From the NCBI GenBank assembly GCA_025350445.1, contig JANXXV010000959.1, forward strand, positions 1 through 9,114: a stretch of 9,114 bases of DNA, written 5' to 3'. The stretch is from Bryobacteraceae bacterium. GTDB lineage: Bacteria; Acidobacteriota; Terriglobia; Bryobacterales; Bryobacteraceae. The notes under the pieces were generated by a model. That model did not search any database. It saw only the letters and a program-made list of their open reading frames with translations, and was not told the DNA's origin. Shown here in pieces: positions 1 through 4,882 of this stretch. A program made the translations under genes and the position numbers. Position 1 is the stretch's first letter. Every line of letters starts with the position of its first letter.

Positions 1-262
1 GCGTTAGTCCGCTTTGCCGAGCAACGCCGGTTTGCGCGTTTGAATTTCCTTGGCTTTCTTTCCCACCGCTACCGAAGCCGGATACCGTGGATCGCGGGAA
101 TCCGGTGCCGGTGTGAACCGCCTGCACCGTCGTTTCGGCTATGACCGCACCGGATGCATCCTGCACTGATCTTTTGATCTTGCCGCGAAACGTTTGCCTT
201 TTTGCGAGGCCTGCGCCGATCAGAAACAATACGACGCCTGCGAGTCTTCCAAATGTGGACAT
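1..262 (-). pseudogene. TonB-dependent receptor-like N-terminal stub (carboxypeptidase-regulatory-like), probably a relic
   Basis: Reading from an ATG at 262 with a strong Shine-Dalgarno six bases upstream, the product starts MSTFGRLAGVVLFLIGAGLA, a signal-peptide-like segment. About residues 24-60 then resemble the first strands of the carboxypeptidase-regulatory-like fold that opens Oar/TonB-dependent receptors of Acidobacteriota (pattern GKIKRSVQDASGAVIAETTV, then AVHTGTGF and STVSG). Receptors of this type normally continue with a DGSY..P.LPVG stretch. Here that is absent: the frame becomes Gly/Ser/Gln-rich (GFGSGGKESQGNSNAQ) and stays open to the window edge. A neighbouring frame reads RYPASVAVGKKAKEIQTRKP and stops at 4-6, as if the tail of another protein had been joined on. 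I therefore read it as a truncated or recombined remnant, but a genuine gene continuing beyond the edge cannot be excluded. The N-terminal resemblance is seen in the sequence; the decay is inference. Confidence 0.42.
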
Positions 263-266
263 GGAT

Positions 267-273
267 CTCCTCC
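267..273 (-). promoter_or_regulatory. Shine-Dalgarno GGAGGAG for the receptor-like stub
   Basis: On the minus strand GGAGGAG is followed by ATCC and the ATG at 262. This supports that start codon and shows the stub descends from a translated gene. The 89-bp palindromic repeat begins at the very next base (274). Confidence 0.55.
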
Positions 274-362
274 AAAAGCGCAAAGGCCGCTTCCGGCGGC
301 GCCAATCGAACGGGAAACTCGGCGGACTTGGCCGCCGGATGCGAGTCCGTTTTGCGCGGGTT
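274..362. repeat. 89-bp hairpin-rich dispersed repeat, copy 1
   Basis: This stretch matches 8330-8418 over the full 89 bases with seven mismatches and no gaps (about 92% identity). It has nested inverted repeats: outer GCGCAAA against TTTGCGC, middle GCTTCCGGCGGC against GCCGCCGGATGC (one mismatch in this copy), and an inner CGGCGG / CCGCCG pair. It lies between the divergently oriented receptor-like stub and cyclodeaminase-family gene, touching the stub's ribosome binding site, so any transcript of the stub would carry the hairpin in its leader. It could be a REP/MITE-type palindromic element or a structured RNA leader; the sequence alone does not decide. Confidence 0.8.
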
Positions 363-541
363 CCCTGGAAGTGATTGAGCGACAGGGCGGGAATACGCGG
401 CTTGGCGAAAGAAGGACCGGCCAAGAGATGAGATTAGAATGCTGCAAGATGCAAATACATTGATGCCGGGCCAATCGTCCCGGCGGGCGGGCGTGAAAGA
501 CGTACCGCGGCCATTGCGGTTTAGCCTATTCTTAAGGGAAG

Positions 542-1429
542 ATGCTTCACTTTACCGAAGAAGACGTCCGTCGCATGTTGCCGATGGGCGAGGCGATCCG
601 CTGCATGCGGGAAGTATTCACAGCCTTGGCGAAAGGCGAGGCACAGAACCAGCCACGGCGGCGGTTGACGCTGCCGGCCGGATCGATGCTGCACTCGATG
701 GCGGGATCGTTCGGGAAATATTTCGGTACCAAGGTTTACTCCACTAACCCAAAGTATGGAGCCTGGTTCACCTTTTTGCTTTACGATGCCGAGACGGCCA
801 AGCCGTTGGCGCAGTTTGAGGCCAACTATCTTGGACAAATCCGGACCGGTGCCGCAAGCGGCTTCGCTGTGGATCTGTTGACCCATCCGTTGGCCGGAAA
901 GGTTGGGATCATCGGTAGTGGTTTTCAGGCTCAATCCCAACTGGCTGCCGTGCGCGCGGTGCGGGAAATCCGGTCGGTGAAAGTTTGGAGCCGGAGCCAA
1001 GACAAGCGGGATCAATTCGCCGCGGCAAACGGCGCGGTGGCTACCAAGTACGCCGAGGAGGCCGTGGAGGACGCAGACATCGTGATTACCGCGACGTCGT
1101 CCAAAGATCCGGTGCTGGAATCGGGATGGGTGAGCAGTCCGGTTTTTATGAGCGCAATGGGGGCCAACCACGCGAACCGCAGAGAACTGCCGTCGGATCT
1201 GGTGCGGAATGCGGACCGGATTGTCGTGGACAGTTTGGAGCAGGCTCGGTTGGAAGCTGGGGACCTGATTCTTGCGCTCGATAGCCGCGAATGGAGTAAG
1301 GTAACCGAACTGGCAACCGTGATGCAGCACGGCGCCAGCCCCGGAACCGGGATTACGATCTTCAAATCGATCGGTTTGGGAGTGGAGGATGTTGCCGTAG
1401 CAGCATCTATTTATGAACGCTATTCCTGA
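542..1429 (+). CDS. Ornithine cyclodeaminase / mu-crystallin family NAD(P)-dependent enzyme
   Basis: The 295-residue product has the family's architecture. The N-terminal substrate/dimerisation part includes the conserved lysine in GTKVYS (K64) and the arginine in GQIRTGAASG (R101). A Rossmann NAD(P)-binding fold starts at residue 121 (VGIIGSGFQAQSQL), GANHANRREL lies at 207-216, and the family signature FKSIGLGVEDVAVA sits at 274-287. Members include ornithine cyclodeaminase, alanine dehydrogenase and pyrroline-2-carboxylate or ketimine reductases. The GANH-type segment lacks the catalytic Asp found in the corresponding stretch of characterised ornithine cyclodeaminases, so I do not assign ornithine as substrate. 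At 295 residues it is shorter than the usual 310-350, mainly in the region before the signature. The ATG at 542 has only a closely spaced AAGGGA in front, with a -10-like TATTCT ending nine bases before the start. Its last ten bases overlap the end of the convergent zinc-ribbon gene. No functional partner is adjacent. Confidence 0.9.
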   Translation: MLHFTEEDVRRMLPMGEAIRCMREVFTALAKGEAQNQPRRRLTLPAGSMLHSMAGSFGKYFGTKVYSTNPKYGAWFTFLLYDAETAKPLAQFEANYLGQIRTGAASGFAVDLLTHPLAGKVGIIGSGFQAQSQLAAVRAVREIRSVKVWSRSQDKRDQFAAANGAVATKYAEEAVEDADIVITATSSKDPVLESGWVSSPVFMSAMGANHANRRELPSDLVRNADRIVVDSLEQARLEAGDLILALDSREWSKVTELATVMQHGASPGTGITIFKSIGLGVEDVAVAASIYERYS

Positions 1430-1650
1430 GCGTTGAGAGGTTGCTCAGAGTCGCGCCAAGCACTGATTTTTAGCCGCCGGCAGACCCAGCAGAGGCTCTC
1501 CGTGGAATTGGGAGCCGAATCGGACTGACAGATAACGCAACGCGTAACCGGCTTGACCGTATCCGCCTTCAAAGCCAACTTCGCTTTCTGCAGAAGTTCC
1601 TGATCCACCACGATTGGCTCGCTAATTGATGGTGCAGTCTTACTTTTCAT
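1420..1650 (-). CDS. Small zinc-ribbon-like protein (76 aa), function unknown
   Basis: The 76-residue product begins MKSKTAPSIS and carries two CxxC pairs, C38-V-I-C41 and C54-W-V-C57, separated by 12 residues. This is the layout of a compact treble-clef or zinc-ribbon site. The N-terminal 35 residues are acidic/lysine-rich and helical in appearance; the C-terminus after CWVCRRLKISAW is short and polar. There is no signal peptide or membrane segment, so it is probably cytoplasmic. An in-frame TTG at 1695 would extend it, but the ATG at 1650 gives a cleaner start; its ribosome binding site is weak. It follows the other zinc-ribbon gene by 56 bp on the same strand and probably shares its transcript. 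Its 3' end overlaps the convergent cyclodeaminase-family gene by ten bases. I do not recognise a named family. Confidence 0.72.
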   Translation of the reverse strand: MKSKTAPSISEPIVVDQELLQKAKLALKADTVKPVTRCVICQSDSAPNSTESLCWVCRRLKISAWRDSEQPLNAQE

Positions 1651-1706
1651 TTGGCCTCGATTACGATCCCGATCCTCTGCAACCAATATACACAACTGGC
1701 GGAGGA

Positions 1707-1901
1707 TTAGGCAGCCCGGTCGTAACGGAACACAAAACCGGCATCAATGGACGAGCCGCAATGGGCGCACTTCTGGCTTGGCGTAACCTTGGCCTGTTTG
1801 CCTGCAAACGTCACCATGGCCTCCACCGTGTGGGTGCACATCGGGCAGTAAACCTGCGTCTTGGCCTCATGGGCCTTTAATACCGCGGAAAAACTTTTCA
1901 T
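1707..1901 (-). CDS. Small zinc-ribbon protein (64 aa), function unknown
   Basis: The product starts MKSFSAVLKAHEAKTQVYCP and holds two CxxC knuckles, C19-P-M-C22 and C45-A-H-C48, 22 residues apart, consistent with a single structural zinc site in a beta-hairpin zinc ribbon. The middle (VEAMVTFAGKQAKV) looks like the intervening strands. The start at 1901 is chosen over an in-frame GTG at 1916 because a strong AAGGAGG lies five bases upstream of this ATG and would fall inside the longer reading. There is no signal peptide. The gene lies upstream of a second CxxC2 protein on the same strand and diverges from fabD across a 229-bp gap. Such proteins often bind nucleic acid or partner proteins, but nothing here identifies a role. 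Confidence 0.75.
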   Translation of the reverse strand: MKSFSAVLKAHEAKTQVYCPMCTHTVEAMVTFAGKQAKVTPSQKCAHCGSSIDAGFVFRYDRAA

Positions 1902-1906
1902 CACAT

Positions 1907-1913
1907 CCTCCTT
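1907..1913 (-). promoter_or_regulatory. Ribosome binding site AAGGAGG that fixes the zinc-ribbon start
   Basis: On the minus strand AAGGAGG is followed by five bases (ATGTG) and the ATG at 1901. An upstream in-frame GTG overlaps this motif, so the shorter start is preferred. Confidence 0.7.
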
Positions 1914-1983
1914 CACAACTCACCATGTATGACGCACATTGATGGCCAAAAGATCCGGAAATTTCCACGCTTTCTTTTGCCGT

Positions 1984-2025
1984 CTGTTAGCTCATCGGCA
2001 GACGCTGGTGATATCCGGCTAACAG
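1984..2025. repeat. Inverted repeat CTGTTAGC ... GCTAACAG in the divergent intergenic region
   Basis: Perfect 8-bp arms at 1984-1991 and 2018-2025 are separated by 26 bases. A smaller nested pair GTCTG (1982-1986) / CAGAC (1999-2003) competes with it. It lies between the minus-strand zinc-ribbon gene and plus-strand fabD, so it could be an operator or a leader hairpin for either. There is no U-tract, so it is not a standard intrinsic terminator. Confidence 0.4.
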
Positions 2026-2115
2026 CGTGAAATATTTCCCGATCGAGAAAATTTTAGACACCGGCGGCTTCGGCGGCGGGCTACGCATGGTACCTTCCGC
2101 TGGAAAGTTGCTCGT

Positions 2116-2121
2116 TACAAT
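2116..2121 (+). promoter_or_regulatory. Candidate -10 box (TACAAT) for fabD
   Basis: TACAAT ends nine bases before the fabD ATG at 2131, and no Shine-Dalgarno is visible between them. If used, transcription would begin at or next to the start codon, giving a leaderless or near-leaderless mRNA. No convincing -35 hexamer is present, so this is tentative. Confidence 0.25.
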
Positions 2122-2130
2122 AGTGGTTTC

Positions 2131-3083
2131 ATGAACAATTTGGCATTTTTGTTTCCCGGGCAGGGCTCGCAGTTTGCTGGAATGGGGAAGACGCTGGCCG
2201 ACGCCCACGCCGAAGCGAGGCAGGTATTTGAGGAAGCGGATAGCGCCTTGGGTTTCCCGCTTTCGAAAATGTGCTTTGAAGGTCCCGAAGAAGACTTGAA
2301 ACGGACAGAAAATACGCAGCCAGCCTTATTGACGGTGTCCGTTGCGGCTTCTCGGGTTCTTGCGGCCAAGGGGGTGGCGCCGGCATACGTGGCGGGTCAC
2401 AGTCTGGGCGAGTATTCGGCGCTGGTAGCGGCGGGTTCGCTCGCGTTCCGCGATGCTGTGCAACTGGTGCGGAAGCGCGGGCAGTATATGCAGGAAGCGG
2501 TGCCGTCCGGTGTGGGCGCGATGCGGCGCTGCTGAAATTACCCGAAGGGAAGCTGGACCGCATTCTGGCTGAAGCCGCGCAAGGCGAGGTTGTTTCCGCC
2601 GCCAATTTCAATTCGCCGGACCAGGTTGTGATCGCCGGGCACGCCGGGGCGGTGGCCCGCGCAATGGAGTTGGCAAAAGCGGAAGGCGCGAAGCGGGTTG
2701 TTCCGCTCGCGGTGAGCGCGCCGTTTCATTGCGCCTTGATGAAACCGGCGCAGCAGCGGATGGGGCGTGAATTGGACGCGGTGCGGTTTGCGGACTTGCG
2801 GATTCCGCTGGTGAACAACTGGCGGGCGGCGGAAATCAGATTGGCGGCGGAAGCACGCGAAGGGCTGTTCGAGCAGATTCCGAATTCGGTGCGGTGGACC
2901 GGGACGATCCGCTATCTGGCGGCGCGGGGAATCGGCCGATTTGTAGAAGTGGGTCCGGGCGCGGTTCTGACTGGCCTGCTGCGCAACATCGATCCAAGCC
3001 TGATTGGGATGAAATTCGGAGAGGCCGCCGACGAGGAGAAACTGCATGCAATACTTCCAGACTGCCGCGACGGGCTATCATAA
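2131..3083 (+). pseudogene. fabD: fabD, malonyl-CoA:ACP transacylase, interrupted by a single-base deletion
   Basis: The enzyme moves malonate from CoA to acyl carrier protein, the supply step of type II fatty acid synthesis in the cytoplasm. Frame one (2131-2535) gives FPGQGSQ at residues 8-14, the nucleophile elbow GHSLGEY with Ser91, and the arginine in VRKRGQYMQ (R116). It then runs into a stop after GVGAMRRC. The next frame continues seamlessly through NFNSPDQVVIAGH, APFHCALM with the catalytic His (about residue 200 after correction), VRWTGTIRYL and VGPGAVLTGL to a TAA at 3081-3083. Restoring one G after 2523 turns MRRC-stop into the expected MAALLKLPEGKLDRI and yields 317 residues, the usual length. 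All catalytic residues are intact apart from the indel, so it is either a very recent pseudogene or an assembly error in a working gene. The start ATG lacks a Shine-Dalgarno. A lipoprotein isomerase follows 13 bp downstream. Confidence 0.9.
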
Positions 3084-3096
3084 GAGACTCAGACAC

Positions 3097-4116
3097 ATGC
3101 GAAGAATTCTGCCTTTGACTCTGGCTGCCGCGCTTCTGTTCACCGGTTGCAAGAAGAGCGTACCCGACAATGTTGCGGCTATGGTCAACAACCGCCCCAT
3201 CACCTATGCCGACCTGGACAAGCAGTTTCAACTGCAGTTCTCCGGCGCCGGCGAGAGGCAAAACGACGATCAGGCGATGTCGCAGAAGCTGGAAGTGCTG
3301 CGCACTTTGATCGACAACGAGATCATGCTGCAACGCGCCGAAAAGCAGAGCCTGATGGCGGTGGACGCCGATGTGGAAGCGAAGTTTAACGAACTGAAGG
3401 CGCCGTATACCCAGGAGGAGTTTCAGCGGCTGTTGAACGTCAGGAAGATTACCGCGGACGATCTGAAGGCGCAATTGCGCCGCGACCTGAGTGTAGCGAA
3501 ACTGATTGCGAAAGAGATTACGTCGCACATCGCCATCTCAGACAAAGACGTGGCCGATTTCTACAACGGCAACAAAGCGGGATTCAATCTGGCGGAGCCG
3601 CAGGTTCATATTTCGCAAATTCTGGTTACGCCGCAGCCGAATCCGGAAGTGCGCAATCTGAAGAGCGACAAGGCGCAGACGGAAGATCAGGCCAGAGCCA
3701 AGATGCAGATGATCGAGGCAAGATTGCAGCAGGGCGAAGATTTCGCGGTGGTGGCGCAGAGTTTTTCCGAGGATCCAGCCACGGCGGCGAACGGTGGAGA
3801 TCTGGGGTTCGTTCCGGAATCGTCACTGGAGAAGGCGAATTCGGAATTGCGGAAAATGGTGATGTCGATGCAGGCGGGGCAGGTGTCGAAGGTAATCAAG
3901 ACGCCTGAAGGATACAGGTTGCTGAAGGTGATTTCGAAGGAGCCGGCGGGGCAGCGGGAATTGAACGATCCGCGCGTGCAGCAGAGCATCCGCGAGACGC
4001 TGATCAACCGCAAGGATCAGTTGCTGCGGGCGGCTTACTACGAAGTGGCGCGGAATGAGGCGCAGGTGGTGAATCAGTTGGCTATTGGTATTTCGGTGAA
4101 TAAGGATAAGAAGTAG
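3097..4116 (+). CDS. Lipoprotein peptidyl-prolyl cis-trans isomerase, SurA/PrsA/parvulin type
   Basis: The 339-residue protein is a predicted lipoprotein: MRRILPLTLAAALLFTGC ends in a lipobox LFTGC with lipidation at Cys18. A SurA-like N-terminal helical domain follows (about residues 22-165, beginning DNVAAMVNNRPITYADLDKQ), then a PpiC/parvulin rotamase domain (about 168-281) with the hallmarks VHISQILV, FAVVAQSFSEDPATAANGGDLGFV and VIKTPEGYRLLKV. A helical tail follows that, as in SurA- and PrsA-type chaperones. It probably folds or escorts secreted and outer-membrane proteins in the periplasm. The ATG at 3097 is chosen because it places the signal peptide at the N-terminus; an in-frame ATG at 3046 would lie inside fabD and add 17 non-signal residues. 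The gene starts 13 bp after the fabD stop, suggesting co-transcription. The parvulin domain assignment is secure; the substrate is unknown. Confidence 0.9.
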   Translation: MRRILPLTLAAALLFTGCKKSVPDNVAAMVNNRPITYADLDKQFQLQFSGAGERQNDDQAMSQKLEVLRTLIDNEIMLQRAEKQSLMAVDADVEAKFNELKAPYTQEEFQRLLNVRKITADDLKAQLRRDLSVAKLIAKEITSHIAISDKDVADFYNGNKAGFNLAEPQVHISQILVTPQPNPEVRNLKSDKAQTEDQARAKMQMIEARLQQGEDFAVVAQSFSEDPATAANGGDLGFVPESSLEKANSELRKMVMSMQAGQVSKVIKTPEGYRLLKVISKEPAGQRELNDPRVQQSIRETLINRKDQLLRAAYYEVARNEAQVVNQLAIGISVNKDKK

Positions 4117-4284
4117 CCGGCTGACGTTGTGATGGCTGAAACTCGAGCATCCGCGCAAAGCAGTCGAAAGACTTCTGGACTGCCGGATGATATTTGCCGC
4201 GGAGTAACTTCCGCATGCGCCGTGATACGGCACTCCCAGCTTCTTGTGTAGTAAGCCGAATTCGATTAGCTCGAAACCTCTACT

Positions 4285-4289
4285 GGAGG
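4285..4289 (+). promoter_or_regulatory. Ribosome binding site GGAGG for the small membrane protein
   Basis: GGAGG stands eight bases before the ATG at 4298. It selects this start over an in-frame TTG at 4244. Confidence 0.65.
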
Positions 4290-4297
4290 CTCCTCAA

Positions 4298-4585
4298 ATG
4301 AACATCCCTTCGATGAAGCAGCCGAGCGCCTTTCTTCCACTGGCAATGTCGCTCGCCGCCCTTGCATTGGTGCTTGGTCACGCTGCGACATTCGGCGTTG
4401 TCCATGAGGCCGATGAGGGGGCCGCTGCCCATAGCTTTCAGCTATTGATGGCTGCGCAGATACCAGTTGTGGTGTTCTTCGCGATCAATTGGCTGCCGCG
4501 GGCTCCAAGACAGACGCTGCATGTACTTGCACTGCAAGCCGGAGCCGCGCTCGCGGCATTTGCCGCCGTCTTTCTTCTCACTTAA
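4298..4585 (+). CDS. Small membrane protein with three predicted helices, function unknown
   Basis: The 95-residue product begins MNIPSMKQPSAFLPLAMSLA. Hydrophobic segments lie at about residues 11-34, 46-65 and 73-94, each long enough to cross the membrane. A polar loop (HEADEGAAAH, residues 36-45) separates the first two, and a basic loop WLPRAPRQ (66-72) separates the last two. By the positive-inside tendency the basic loop would face the cytoplasm. Histidines 28, 36 and 45 cluster near the first helix and loop, so metal or haem contact is possible but unproven. A good GGAGG supports the ATG at 4298. The gene is 181 bp downstream of the isomerase and may be separately transcribed; a short GC-rich inverted repeat follows the stop directly. 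I do not recognise the family. Confidence 0.72.
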   Translation: MNIPSMKQPSAFLPLAMSLAALALVLGHAATFGVVHEADEGAAAHSFQLLMAAQIPVVVFFAINWLPRAPRQTLHVLALQAGAALAAFAAVFLLT

Positions 4586-4611
4586 GCGGCCAGGTCCCCC
4601 ATTTGGGCCGC
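4586..4611 (+). terminator. Possible terminator-like inverted repeat after the membrane protein
   Basis: GCGGCC (4586-4591) and GGCCGC (4606-4611) pair across 14 bases starting immediately after the stop codon. There is no T-tract, so an intrinsic terminator is only a possibility. Confidence 0.25.
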
Positions 4612-4722
4612 GTGCGGGGCGCGCGCCATGCGCTTGAACAAGCCGCTCCACAACCCGCCGTTCTCTCGCCTTGGACAAGCTTAAGTGCGCACTATTGGCG
4701 GTCGGGCCATTCCGTATGAAGC

Positions 4723-4756
4723 GCGGGGCGATTGTTTCAGCGGGGCGAATGTTTCA
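4723..4756. repeat. 17-bp tandem duplication (two copies, one mismatch)
   Basis: GCGGGGCGATTGTTTCA at 4723-4739 is followed without a gap by GCGGGGCGAATGTTTCA at 4740-4756; 16 of 17 bases agree. It lies in the 297-bp non-coding gap between the membrane protein and the end of the ankyrin gene. It could be replication slippage or a pair of protein-binding sites. No gene starts close by. Confidence 0.75.
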
Positions 4757-4882
4757 GAATGATCGGCCCCTCTTCCAGTACTTTGAAGCTGGTCTTGGCG
4801 GAATTGGCTGTGACGGATAGCTTCCGGATACGTCATCCGTCCAATAATCCTGTCCGCGGCGGAAGCTCGCCTTTCCGGGCCG

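Noticed and set aside
521..1330. Long minus-strand open frame (269 codons) opposite the cyclodeaminase-family gene
   Set aside because: Its His/Arg/Pro-rich translation has no family features, and the plus strand encodes a clear enzyme; it is an antisense shadow.
2836..3528. Minus-strand open frame opposite fabD and the isomerase
   Set aside because: The Leu/Arg/His-rich composition is typical of antisense reading, and both plus-strand genes are well supported.
4200..4235. GCCGT-GAT-ACGGC hairpin before the small membrane protein as a terminator
   Set aside because: Five-base stem without a T-tract; too weak to call.
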